From positions 682,001 through 746,000 of the forward strand of contig NZ_QPMJ01000002.1 in the NCBI RefSeq assembly GCF_003369835.1: 64,000 nt of DNA, read 5' to 3'. The notes below the pieces were generated by a model. That model did no database searches and had not been told where the DNA came from. It saw nothing but the letters and a program-made list of their open reading frames with translations. Below are positions 31,057-38,833 of this stretch, piece by piece. Each line of letters opens with the position of its first letter. Positions within the stretch are counted from its first letter, which is position 1. The position numbers and the translations under genes were made by a program. This stretch comes from Halorussus rarus (GTDB lineage: Archaea > Halobacteriota > Halobacteria > Halobacteriales > Haladaptataceae).

Positions 31057-32934
31057 TCAGTCCCGCAACGTCGGGTACGGATCAGTCCGGACTTCCACGT
31101 ACTCGTCGGCGATTGCGCCGACCTCGAGGGCGGTCCCGAGCTGCTCACCGGTCAGCGGGAGCTCTCGGAACGCCTTCCACAGCGCCTCGTCGCTCTCGCT
31201 GCTGGACGAACTCACCGCGTCAGCATCGTCCTGGTCCTCGTCGACAGTCTCGCCCTGATCGACGCGGCCGTCCTGGTCGCCGGCCCGATCGTCGCGGTCA
31301 CCCTGGCCGGCGTCGGCGATCGCCTCCAGGAGCGCGTCGCGCTCGCCGCGGTCGGCGTCCTGGTCGCCCTCGAGGGTCCGCTTCAGGAAACGCTTCTCCC
31401 GGCGCTGCTGGGCGCGGTCGTGGCGGTCCTCGGCGCTGTCTTCGGGGTACACCTCGTCCAGGGCCTCGTGGGCGTCTTCCTCCCACCACTGGGCGCTGAA
31501 GGTGACGAACGTACAGGCGTCGGGAATCGTCTTCAGGATTCCCGGCTCGCTGTCGGTCCCGCACAGGCGTTTGACGTGGCCGCGGACGGTCCGTTTCACG
31601 AGGCCCACGTCTTGGGCAATCTCGTCGTACGTGGCGACGCCGCGGCGCTTAATCGAGTGGAGAATGTCGTAGACGGCCGTGGTCTGGGCCTTCCGGGCCT
31701 CGGCGTACAGCTGGGGCCGGAGGCTCTCGTAGTGGTCGCGGAGCCACGCACGGCGGCCCTCCGGGTGTTCCCACTGGAGCAGCTCGGCGGCCGGGCCGAG
31801 GCTCTGCTCGTCCTGGAGGATGTGCTCGGTGCCCACGTCGGCCCACTTGAGGTGGGACAGTAGGATCTGCTCGAGGATGTGGGTGATCTGCTCCCACCGG
31901 TCGGCGCTGTAGGCGTCACCGCCCTTCGGGCGGCCCTCCAGCGAGACCTCCACCTTCGGCTGGTCATACGGATACTCCAGGTACTCGGCCGGCGCGTCGG
32001 GAAGGTACAGCTTAATCTGGATCTCCTGGCCGTGGAGAATCGGAAACCCCAGCTGCTCCCATCCGTCCGTCCGGAGCTTCACGATCTGCCACTTTCCGTC
32101 ACTGTACACGGACTCCTCTTTCAGTTCCGCCTCGTGGCGAGCCAGCAGCTCGCTGGACTGCCGGATCACGTGGACCACTTCGTCGGCGACGCCCTCCGAA
32201 ATCCGGTGGTGGACCTCGCTCTTCCAGAAGGTCCGGCTCTCCTGGTTCACGTCCAGGTCGTCCACGTCGTACTCGAGGGCGTCGTACAGCAGCGTGACGG
32301 CGCGGTCCTCGATCTCGGCGCTATCCTCGGCCCACGTAGTCTGGACGGTGAGCTCGGTCCCGTCACCGTACGGCGGCGTCCAGTTCTCTGAGATCCCTTG
32401 CTGAGTTTTCTTCAGCAGCGAGGCGTACTGGGGCCGGAGCGTCACGTTCAGCGAGGTCGTAGGGGTCTTGAACCACTGGATTTCGCCGTCCTCCACGGGC
32501 TGGAGTGTCAGATTGTACTTGAACCACTGACGGAAGGCGCCGCCTCTGGTCTCGCGGCCGAGCTCGCAGCGGGAGCTGTTCAGCGAAACGGCGACCGTCT
32601 CGCCGAACAGCTCGTACTCGTCCAGGAGGACGACGTACTCCCGCTCCCGGCCGCGGCTGTCCTCAACGGTGACGATCTCGCCGTCGTCCTGCGCCTCGTA
32701 CCACCGAGCGCGGGCGTACTGGTAGGCCGAGCCGTCCCGGATTCGGCGGTCGCCGAAGTCGTGGGGAATCTCGGTCTCGGGCCGGTACACGTCGTTCAGC
32801 ACGAGGTGGAGGTTCCCGCCGTGGCGGGTCGGCCGCGGGAGCAGCTCGGTGGAGGTCTCGATTCCCTCCACGCGGACCAGGCCGTTATCCGGGTCCGTCG
32901 GCGGCTCGGCCGGACTCGGAGCGTCCAGGCTCAC
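31057..32934 (-). CDS. winged-helix protein of the mobile element (625 aa), possible replication protein
   Basis: Acidic soluble protein, 625 residues. The first 350 residues are a beta/alpha domain with no motif known to me. A winged helix follows at about 430-475 (YDILHSIKRRGVATYDEIAQ, then VKRTVRGHVKRL). After that comes a long Asp/Glu/Arg-rich tail with a Ser run. It is the last and largest gene of the leftward operon and overlaps the gene before it by 4 bases. Large winged-helix proteins in haloarchaeal plasmids and pleolipoviruses often start replication, and the non-coding region behind the gene could be the origin. This role is inference. Confidence 0.6.
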   Translation of the reverse strand: MSLDAPSPAEPPTDPDNGLVRVEGIETSTELLPRPTRHGGNLHLVLNDVYRPETEIPHDFGDRRIRDGSAYQYARARWYEAQDDGEIVTVEDSRGREREYVVLLDEYELFGETVAVSLNSSRCELGRETRGGAFRQWFKYNLTLQPVEDGEIQWFKTPTTSLNVTLRPQYASLLKKTQQGISENWTPPYGDGTELTVQTTWAEDSAEIEDRAVTLLYDALEYDVDDLDVNQESRTFWKSEVHHRISEGVADEVVHVIRQSSELLARHEAELKEESVYSDGKWQIVKLRTDGWEQLGFPILHGQEIQIKLYLPDAPAEYLEYPYDQPKVEVSLEGRPKGGDAYSADRWEQITHILEQILLSHLKWADVGTEHILQDEQSLGPAAELLQWEHPEGRRAWLRDHYESLRPQLYAEARKAQTTAVYDILHSIKRRGVATYDEIAQDVGLVKRTVRGHVKRLCGTDSEPGILKTIPDACTFVTFSAQWWEEDAHEALDEVYPEDSAEDRHDRAQQRREKRFLKRTLEGDQDADRGERDALLEAIADAGQGDRDDRAGDQDGRVDQGETVDEDQDDADAVSSSSSESDEALWKAFRELPLTGEQLGTALEVGAIADEYVEVRTDPYPTLRD

Positions 32935-33401
32935 GGCTCCACCTCGCTGGGGTTGAAGACATTGGTCCAGGTCAGTTGGGCGTAGTCGGGGCGCTCGTCG
33001 GGCGAGATCCAGGAGTGGATCAGCTCGTCGACGATCGTCGCGGGGACGACCTTCAGCGCGATCACGTCGCGGTCGGGGGTCGGTTCACAGACACCGAACA
33101 GGTACACGCCTTCGGCGTCCAGCAGCGCCTCGTGCTGGCCTTTCCGGAGGTAGTACCGGCCGTGCTTCTGGTTCTCGCCGTAGACCGCCATGACGGTCTT
33201 GATCTCCACGACGGTCCCGGCCTCAAGGACACAGATGCCGGCGAACGGGACCGTCTCGTCGGGCGTCACGAGGGTCGTGGCTCGGGCGTCGTAGTGGAGG
33301 GCCTCCTCGTCCGGGACGTACTCGAGCTCGGCGACGACCTGGAGGACGGCGCTCTCGGCGTTATCTCCCGCTTCGCGGGACGAGAGCGTAGTCTGGCTCA
33401 T
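32931..33401 (-). CDS. PD-(D/E)xK nuclease-like protein
   Basis: 156 residues from ATG 33401. The segment PFAGICVLEAGTVVEIKT (about 70-87) has the strand-turn-strand and E-x-K shape of the PD-(D/E)xK core, preceded by an acidic region (TPDE) that could give the first metal ligand. Later GVYLFGVCEP fits the third strand. Such small nucleases include Holliday-junction resolvases and restriction-like enzymes. It overlaps both neighbours by 4 bases. The fold call is by pattern; activity is untested. Confidence 0.5.
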   Translation of the reverse strand: MSQTTLSSREAGDNAESAVLQVVAELEYVPDEEALHYDARATTLVTPDETVPFAGICVLEAGTVVEIKTVMAVYGENQKHGRYYLRKGQHEALLDAEGVYLFGVCEPTPDRDVIALKVVPATIVDELIHSWISPDERPDYAQLTWTNVFNPSEVEP

Positions 33402-33673
33402 TCGGACCGACCTCCGAAGTGGTGGACCGCGCGGCGGACGGTCAGCTTCGCGGTCGGCGCGTGAATCACAGTGACGAGCTGGGTGTTCTTCCGGACGAGC
33501 ACGGTCTCGGAGAGCTCGTGGTACCGAACCTCGTCGCCCTCGAGGCCGTGGCCGTAGATAGGGGTGGCGGCACCCCAGGCGTTCAGGACGGCCATGCACG
33601 GCGCTTCTGACCGCTCGAGCCACCGGCGCTCGGCGTGGTCGCTAACCTGGAGGCAGCTGGCCTGTTCAGGCAT
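33398..33673 (-). CDS. DUF4258/RelE-like small protein
   Basis: 91 residues from ATG 33673. VSDHAERRWLERS at the start and ETVLVRKNTQLVTVI near the end match the DUF4258 pattern (an HA..R..R motif, then a strand with VVTV), a branch of RelE/ParE-like folds. A ribonuclease toxin is possible, but the operon setting suggests an ordinary element gene. I use ATG 33673, as the longer frame overlaps the upstream gene too far. It overlaps its neighbours by 8 and 4 bases. Confidence 0.55.
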   Translation of the reverse strand: MPEQASCLQVSDHAERRWLERSEAPCMAVLNAWGAATPIYGHGLEGDEVRYHELSETVLVRKNTQLVTVIHAPTAKLTVRRAVHHFGGRSE

Positions 33674-33890
33674 CGGAATCACCGCCCTGCTGGGTGGCCG
33701 TGCTCGACTGCCCAATTTCAGCATTCACTTGTTTAGTGAATACCTTAGGAATCCTACAGACTATTACGTCTGGTCCACCATTCCCTATCAGGGGGGAACG
33801 TGCCTCAAAAGGCACAGTCCAGTGTCCCAACCACTGTAGCCCTCCGGTGTTTTTACGACGCTCAATTCTGTCCGCGGACTGCTCAGTCAT
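33666..33890 (-). CDS. unrecognised small protein (74 aa)
   Basis: The 74-residue frame starts MTEQSADRIERRKNTGG and includes GPDVIVCRIPKVFTKQV, a strand-helix unit. No known family. The codons are more A/T-rich than in the neighbouring genes (ATA, TTC, AAT around 33,720-33,780). Overlaps of 8 bases with the genes on both sides place it in the leftward operon. Confidence 0.5.
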   Translation of the reverse strand: MTEQSADRIERRKNTGGLQWLGHWTVPFEARSPLIGNGGPDVIVCRIPKVFTKQVNAEIGQSSTATQQGGDSDA

Positions 33891-34206
33891 CGCTCTCTCC
33901 CTCCAGAAGGGTCCGCTGGTAGCCGTCCAGCCGTGGGGGCGTCGTGCCTCTCGGGACCGTCTGGCCGGTCGGGTACTCGGTAAGGTCCGGGTGGTAGCCG
34001 GTCTCTTGACACCACTGAGCGACGACCCACTGGGCGCGCTCCTTGTCGCTCTCGAAATCTCGGTGGTACTTGATGGCCTCGCCGATCAGCCCGAGCAGGT
34101 ATTCGAGGTCGTTGGAGGCATCGAGGTCGTCGGACTCGGCGAGCAGTGAGCGCACGAAGGCGTCCCCCTTGCTGCGCTCAGTCTCGTTCGCGGACTGCCC
34201 GGTCAC
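33883..34206 (-). CDS. unrecognised acidic protein (107 aa)
   Basis: A helical N-terminal half (DAFVRSLLAESDDL, LEYLLGLIGEAIKYHRDF) is followed by WVVAQWCQETGYHPDLTEYP, a Trp-rich turn, and a charged end. The family is not known to me. It begins like the next gene product (MT.QSA.....ER), which suggests that the two N-termini derive from one another. Overlaps of 4 and 8 bases with neighbours. Confidence 0.5.
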   Translation of the reverse strand: MTGQSANETERSKGDAFVRSLLAESDDLDASNDLEYLLGLIGEAIKYHRDFESDKERAQWVVAQWCQETGYHPDLTEYPTGQTVPRGTTPPRLDGYQRTLLEGESDD

Positions 34207-35186
34207 ACCTGATCACCGCCCTGGTCGCCCTCCGGGCGACGTTTCAGCACGCGGTCGGCCACCCGAGCTATCACGTCGGCGTGACACACCGGATGGTCCT
34301 CGCCAGTGTCCTCGAGGCGATGGCACCAGCAGCCGAGGACGTTCCCGCGGAGCTGGTACACGGCGTCCACGAACTCGGGGCGCTGCTCGAGCGCCAGGAA
34401 CAGCGAGCTCGTGAACATGGCGACGGACTGCTCGCGGCCGAAGTCGTCCGCGGGGTACGGGTTCCCGAGCCACCCAGCTTCGCCGGGCTCGTCGACAGTC
34501 ACGAGATTTTGGCTCCCCTCGTCGCCGTGGCGACCGGCGTACACGTCCACGTCGTCCTCCTGGCAGTGACCGACGTACGTGAACCGCGGGTGGCCGTCCT
34601 CGTACTCGGTCGGGAGGCCCAGCTCGTCCACCACGTCGGGGCGCTCGAAGACGCCGACGGGTGGCTCGGCTTCGCCGAGGCGCTCGGAAATCGTGGCCTC
34701 GTTTCCCGTCTCGACCTCAGTGGGCTCGCTGGTGGCCTCAGGAGTCCGAGCCGGCCCAGTACCGTCACGGGTCGTGCTCCCGCCGTCAGCGGAAGCCGTG
34801 GGGTCGTGGGCGACCTCGTGGGCTCTGTCGGCGGCCTCGAGGTCGTCTGACCGGACTGGAATCCACGCGGTGCCTTCGGTCAGCTGGGCGCGGACGCCGA
34901 CCATGCGACTCGAGTAGCCGTGGGCGTCGGGACCGCCGACCTGCTCGGGGAACAGGAGATCTTCGTCCGGGCTCTCGTAGCCGCGGGAGCGAACGTATTC
35001 CACGTCGGCGTCCTCGAGTGCCTCGCGGAGATCGTCGTCAGCGAGCCGGACGACCGGAACGCTGATCTCGCCGCGGGAGTAGGTGATCGGAATCTCGCTG
35101 ACGGGACAGACGACCTCGCCAGCGTCGTCCCGCTGGATCTCCCGGAGGGAGGCCCACGTCCTCGCGCCCCAGTCCTCGAGGCTCAT
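34203..35186 (-). CDS. DUF4326-containing protein
   Basis: 327 residues from ATG 35186. The N-terminal 130 residues carry no motif I know. A Thr/Glu/Ala-rich linker (about 130-190) leads to a C-terminal DUF4326 domain (about 205-310): YVGHCQEDDVDVYAGR, WLGNPYPADDFGREQSV, GNVLGCWCHRL and CHADVI. DUF4326 is common in phages and plasmids, where a C-x-C-H cluster suggests metal binding; its function is not established. It overlaps the neighbours by 4 bases on each side. Confidence 0.7.
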   Translation of the reverse strand: MSLEDWGARTWASLREIQRDDAGEVVCPVSEIPITYSRGEISVPVVRLADDDLREALEDADVEYVRSRGYESPDEDLLFPEQVGGPDAHGYSSRMVGVRAQLTEGTAWIPVRSDDLEAADRAHEVAHDPTASADGGSTTRDGTGPARTPEATSEPTEVETGNEATISERLGEAEPPVGVFERPDVVDELGLPTEYEDGHPRFTYVGHCQEDDVDVYAGRHGDEGSQNLVTVDEPGEAGWLGNPYPADDFGREQSVAMFTSSLFLALEQRPEFVDAVYQLRGNVLGCWCHRLEDTGEDHPVCHADVIARVADRVLKRRPEGDQGGDQV

Positions 35187-35713
35187 CGGTCCACCTCCTG
35201 TCCGATGTGGGCACAGCTGACGCGCTCTCGCTGGCACTCGGGGCACCAGGTCGTGTCGGCGGTCGTGATCCAGCCACCGTCGGTGGCGGGCGTGAACTGG
35301 TCCTCGCTCGGGTGCTTCGGCTGGCATTCGAGACAGAGGTCCAGGTACTCGATTTCGTCGCGGTCGCGAATCAGAATCTTGTGGTTCTCGGGGTCGACCT
35401 GTCCGCCACAGTCGTCGCAGGTGAGGGAGCCACCGTCAGCGAGAACCGGAGGCTCGGTTTCAGGGTCGTCCTCGTGGTGCTTGATGATGGCCCGGACGCG
35501 ATCGGGGTCGGGGCCGCCTTCTTGGAGCGCGCCGAGCTCGGCGTAGAGGTCGCGAACTGGACAGTGGGGGAGATGGTCCGCCATGCCCTGGCGAGGCCGG
35601 AGCGAGGTTCCGCAGAGGCCGCAGGCGGTCGTGACGACGAGGTGTTTCCCGTTGGGCTTCTTGCGGTACTCCAGCGTCACGGCGAACACCTCCCCTCGTC
35701 GAGTGCCAGACAC
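35183..35713 (-). CDS. zinc-finger protein with three Cys clusters (176 aa)
   Basis: GTG start at 35713. Three metal clusters are visible: CGLC with HLPHC (about 31-51), CDDC with CLEC (about 98-130), and CPEC with a later SCAH (about 155-170). Helices between them are charged. The protein probably binds nucleic acid or partner proteins of the element. It overlaps the 40-residue gene before it by 37 bases and the DUF4326 gene by 4. Confidence 0.6.
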   Translation of the reverse strand: MSGTRRGEVFAVTLEYRKKPNGKHLVVTTACGLCGTSLRPRQGMADHLPHCPVRDLYAELGALQEGGPDPDRVRAIIKHHEDDPETEPPVLADGGSLTCDDCGGQVDPENHKILIRDRDEIEYLDLCLECQPKHPSEDQFTPATDGGWITTADTTWCPECQRERVSCAHIGQEVDR

Positions 35714-35799
35714 TGCTGGCCTGGCTTGTCGATGAAGCCGCCACAGTAGTTACAGATCGGACGACTGATGGCGTCGGCGGACTCCGCACGACCCGCCAT
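35677..35799 (-). CDS. 40-residue zinc-finger protein, first gene of the leftward operon
   Basis: ATG 35799 follows a strong GGAGGTG site (35807-35813) by 7 bases. The 40 residues include C16-x2-C19 and later C30 and C38, a small four-Cys zinc site. The frame overlaps the next start. The strong ribosome-binding site in front of such a short frame supports real translation. Confidence 0.6.
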   Translation of the reverse strand: MAGRAESADAISRPICNYCGGFIDKPGQQCLALDEGRCSP

Positions 35800-35806
35800 C
35801 AGGCGA

Positions 35807-35850
35807 CACCTCCATTACAGTCCCCTATCTCTAAATCTAACGTTTTAGAG
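35807..35850 (-). promoter_or_regulatory. promoter/operator of the leftward operon
   Basis: CTCTAAA (35829-35835) and TTTAGAG (35844-35850) form an inverted repeat around AACGTT. The A/T-rich arms read as a TATA-like box on the minus strand 30-50 bases before the first gene, so a repressor bound here would block transcription. GGAGGTG at 35807-35813 is the ribosome-binding site. Confidence 0.45.
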
Positions 35851-35869
35851 AGCGTATTTTGAGTTGCTG

Positions 35870-35899
35870 AAGGCTCTCGCTCCGGAGTATGAGAGCCTT
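35870..35899. repeat. 9-bp inverted repeat beside the tRNA gene
   Basis: AAGGCTCTC (35870-35878) and GAGAGCCTT (35891-35899) are perfect inverted copies with a 12-base spacer, 13 bases from the 3' end of the tRNA gene. It may be the tRNA terminator or an end of the mobile element. Confidence 0.5.
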
Positions 35900-35912
35900 G
35901 GTGAAAGGTTAG

Positions 35913-35983
35913 TGGGACCGCCGAGATTCGAACTCAGGTCCTACCGACCCCATCGGCAGAGGATACCACTACCCTACGGTCCC
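35913..35983 (-). tRNA. tRNA-Pro (GGG anticodon)
   Basis: The minus strand folds as a complete cloverleaf. The acceptor stem is GGGACCG (35977-35983) with CGGTCCC (35914-35920) and discriminator A at 35913. The anticodon loop ATGGGGT gives anticodon GGG for proline, and the T-arm is CTGAG-TTCGAAT-CTCGG. CCA is not encoded and no intron is seen. It lies beyond the right side of the mobile element. tRNA genes are common attachment sites for tyrosine integrases, but I found no second copy of its 3' half in the window. Confidence 0.9.
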
Positions 35984-36083
35984 GCTCACGCGCAATAGCG
36001 CGCAACTGGACGAAAGGCCGTCCCCGAGTTAAGCGCTTCGTTTCGCCCTCGGGCGTACCGGTCGCTTCGACTCCGCTCCGCCG

Positions 36084-37163
36084 TCACTCCGACTCGTCTT
36101 CGCCCGCGTCCCACGGGACCACCAGATCCCCGTCGTCGCGGACCGCCATGCTCGCCAGCGCGTCGTTCTCGTAGACCGCGACGCCGGCCATTCGTCCGAG
36201 CACGTAGCCGTCGTGGTCGGATTCCACCGTCGCCTTCCGGTCGCCGTGGGGCGTGCAGACCTCGGCAACGACATCGCCTTCGGCCACCACGTCGCCCGCG
36301 TCGACGCGGTGACGTGCGATACCCGCCGTGTCTGTGTGGGGGTGGACTGCGCGCTTGACCGGGTAGTCGACCGGCGCCTCGGGGCCGACGGCGTCGGGGT
36401 CGGGGTCGCCCGGAAGTACGCCGAGTTCGCGCATGACGTTCCGGACGCCCGCGACGCCCGCCTCGCGGACGTCCTCCTCGACCACTTCGTGGCCGCCGAG
36501 CTCCGCCGTGAACGCGGGGATGCCGGCGTTGTTCAGGGCCGCGCCTGCGGTCGAGCGTTGGAGGTTCTGCTCGGTGTACTCCGCGGCGGCGTACTCGTTG
36601 ACCACCGGCATCCCGAAGGCGTCGACGAGCGATTCGAGGTCCGTCGCGAGCTCGCGGGCCTCGTCCTCGGTGCGGTGGTCGCCGTACAGCACCCGGTCCC
36701 GAATCAGGAACGGCATCGACCCGACGTGGGCGGTGTGGAGGTCGACGAGCGCGTCGGCCGAATCCTCGAACGCCTCGTAGACGCGCTCGTCGATGAGCTG
36801 CTGGACGCTCGGCGGGCGCGCGCTCTCGGCGTCGGGGTCCGGGAAGTAGCGGTTGGGGTCCTCGTCGTCGTAGTAGGACGTCCGGGAGTTCCGCCGGAGA
36901 CCGGCGGGGTTCAGCGTCGGGACGCAGACGACAGTGCCCCGGATCTCCTCCGCCAATTTGTCGGTCATCACGTCCTGTGCGACCGCGAGGCCGGTCACCT
37001 CGTTGCCGTGGATGGCGGCCGTTATCCAGAGCGTCGGGCCGTCCTCCTCGCCCTCCGCGATGACGATGGGGAGTCGTTCGGCCGTTCCGGTCGGGAGGTC
37101 GGTGACGTCAAGCCACCCGGTGGCGAGCTCGCCGGGCGCGGATTCGGCGGTGCCGAGTTGCAT
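36084..37163 (-). CDS. succinylglutamate desuccinylase/aspartoacylase family protein
   Basis: This 359-residue zinc carboxypeptidase-like enzyme (M14 superfamily) carries the metal motif H52-G-N-E55 and a later DLHT segment for the third ligand; NPAGLRRNSRTSYYDDEDPNRYFPD-type residues surround the substrate site. Members remove acyl groups from N-acyl amino acids such as N-acetylaspartate or succinylglutamate. A lipoyl-like tail (AGDVVAEGDVVAEV) at about 285-300 is typical of haloarchaeal members. Substrate unknown. Monocistronic. Confidence 0.85.
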   Translation of the reverse strand: MQLGTAESAPGELATGWLDVTDLPTGTAERLPIVIAEGEEDGPTLWITAAIHGNEVTGLAVAQDVMTDKLAEEIRGTVVCVPTLNPAGLRRNSRTSYYDDEDPNRYFPDPDAESARPPSVQQLIDERVYEAFEDSADALVDLHTAHVGSMPFLIRDRVLYGDHRTEDEARELATDLESLVDAFGMPVVNEYAAAEYTEQNLQRSTAGAALNNAGIPAFTAELGGHEVVEEDVREAGVAGVRNVMRELGVLPGDPDPDAVGPEAPVDYPVKRAVHPHTDTAGIARHRVDAGDVVAEGDVVAEVCTPHGDRKATVESDHDGYVLGRMAGVAVYENDALASMAVRDDGDLVVPWDAGEDESE

Positions 37164-37211
37164 GCCCGGAGGGTGGCGGGGCGCGGTGAAAAAGGTGGGT
37201 CTGGCGAGACG

Positions 37212-38081
37212 CTACACCAGCACGCGCTCTAGCTCCACGACGACGCCCGACTCGGCGTCGGGGTCGCCGACCATCGTCCCCAGACAGACCGCGGCGCCGT
37301 TCGGGGTGAAGCAAGCGACTAGTTGGCCCTCCTCGGCGTCTTCCGCGTCGATGACGCCCGGGGCGTACACCTGCGCGCCGTGGGCGACTTCCGCGGCCGC
37401 GCTCGGCGCGACGGTGACCGCCGGGAGGTGTTCGAGCGCGCGCTCGGCCGGGTGGACGACCTCCCGTAACCAGTCGTCCTTCCCGTCCTCGCGCCAGCGC
37501 GCCAGCCCGTCGGCGAGGTCCTCCATCGTCACCAGCGTCGAATCGTCGAACGGGTCGGTGCCGGTCCGGCGGAGGTCGCCCATGTGCGCGCCCGTCCCGA
37601 GCGCGAGGCCGAGGTCGTGGCAGAGCTTCCTGACGTACGTCCCGCTCTCGCACCGGATGCGGAGCAGCGCCTGGCGCTCGTTCACCTCCAGCACGTCGAG
37701 GTCGTACACCTCCCGGACCCGGAGCCGGCGGGCGACTGCGCTCTTGCGCGGGGGCTTCTGGTAGAGCGGCCCCTCGAACTCCGCGACGACGGCGTCGAGG
37801 TCGGCCGGCGGGTCGTCGTGGAGCTCCAGCACCGCGACGTACTCCTTCGCGCCCTCCAGGAAGACCTGCGAGAGCCGGGTCGCCGCACCCGTCAGCACGG
37901 GCAGACATCCGGTGACCTTCGGGTCGAGCGTGCCGGCGTGAGCTGCTTGTTCCACCTCCGCCATGTCGCGGACCCAGCCCGCGACCTGATGGGCCGAGGG
38001 ACCCGGCGGCTTGTCGAGGTCGACGACGCCGAACGCGAGCAGTTCGTCGGGCGAGCGGTCGTCGGGCGGTCCGCGGAGCAT
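37212..38081 (-). CDS. cbf5: tRNA/rRNA pseudouridine synthase Cbf5 (TruB family)
   Basis: 289 residues from ATG 38081. KPPGPSAHQVAGWVRDM and HAGTLDPKVTGCLPVL are the TruB/Cbf5 catalytic motifs, and the Asp in TLDP is the catalytic residue. ESGTYVRKLCHDLG follows, and a PUA-like domain ends the protein. In archaea this is the catalytic subunit of H/ACA guide-RNA pseudouridylation and can also modify tRNA U55. It starts 5 bases after the cmk stop, in the conserved adk-DUF106-cmk-cbf5 order. Confidence 0.92.
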   Translation of the reverse strand: MLRGPPDDRSPDELLAFGVVDLDKPPGPSAHQVAGWVRDMAEVEQAAHAGTLDPKVTGCLPVLTGAATRLSQVFLEGAKEYVAVLELHDDPPADLDAVVAEFEGPLYQKPPRKSAVARRLRVREVYDLDVLEVNERQALLRIRCESGTYVRKLCHDLGLALGTGAHMGDLRRTGTDPFDDSTLVTMEDLADGLARWREDGKDDWLREVVHPAERALEHLPAVTVAPSAAAEVAHGAQVYAPGVIDAEDAEEGQLVACFTPNGAAVCLGTMVGDPDAESGVVVELERVLV

Positions 38082-38086
38082 GGGCG

Positions 38087-38662
38087 TCAGAAGTCCGCGT
38101 CCAGTTCCACGGGGTACTTGCCCTCGTCGACGCCGGCGTCGTACTCCTCGACGGCGGTCACGAGCATGTCCAGCACCGCGTCGGCGTCCCACCGCGCCGT
38201 GTTGATCGAGAGGTCGTAGATCTTGAGGTTCGTGATGTCGATGCCGTAGTACTCGCGGTACCGATCGGTCTCGCTGCTCTCGCGGGCCGCGGTCTCCTCG
38301 CGGGCGTTCTCGACAGGCTTCTCCTCGCGCTCGGCGATGCGCTCGGCCCGCACGTCGAGCGGCGCGTCGAGCCACACCCGGAAGTCGGCGTGGTCGCCCG
38401 CGAGCCACCCGGCGAGCCGGGACTCGAGCACGAGGTCGTCCTCCTCGGCCGCGATGTCGGCGAGCCGGCGGTCGAGGTCGCGGTCGATCTGGTCGTCCTC
38501 CTCGGCGAGCTTGTTGAACTCCAGCGTCGAGTAGCCGCGCTCGGCGGCCAGCTCCCGGAAGATGTCCCCGCCGCTCTTGTGCTCGAGGCCCAGCGCCTCG
38601 GCCAGCTTGGAGGCCGTCGTGCTCTTCCCGCTCCCCGGCGGGCCGGAGACTGTGATCAACAT
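38087..38662 (-). CDS. cmk: cytidylate kinase
   Basis: 191 residues with P-loop GPPGSGKST at 7-15 and the archaeal CMP-kinase pattern ([44 protein letters not shown]). It phosphorylates CMP and dCMP to the diphosphates. It lies between DUF106 and cbf5, 171 bases after the DUF106 gene; the small gap to cbf5 suggests co-transcription. Confidence 0.95.
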   Translation of the reverse strand: MLITVSGPPGSGKSTTASKLAEALGLEHKSGGDIFRELAAERGYSTLEFNKLAEEDDQIDRDLDRRLADIAAEEDDLVLESRLAGWLAGDHADFRVWLDAPLDVRAERIAEREEKPVENAREETAARESSETDRYREYYGIDITNLKIYDLSINTARWDADAVLDMLVTAVEEYDAGVDEGKYPVELDADF

Positions 38663-38833
38663 ATCTCAACTCGGAGTGGCGGTCTCAAAGAGGTTTTGAA
38701 CTCGGCCCGGGGTTCGAGGCGACGCGCCGCGAGAGACGGTCGCACGCGGAGGTTCGCACGCGAATCGAAAGCCCGACGGTGAGCGATGAATCGCGGGAGA
38801 GGACCGAGAATCCGAGAGAGAAGCGGAGGCCGC

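Noticed and set aside
35913-35983. tRNA-Pro as a proven attachment site
   Set aside because: No duplicate of the tRNA 3' half was found at the left side of the element, and the only recombinase is of the serine type.
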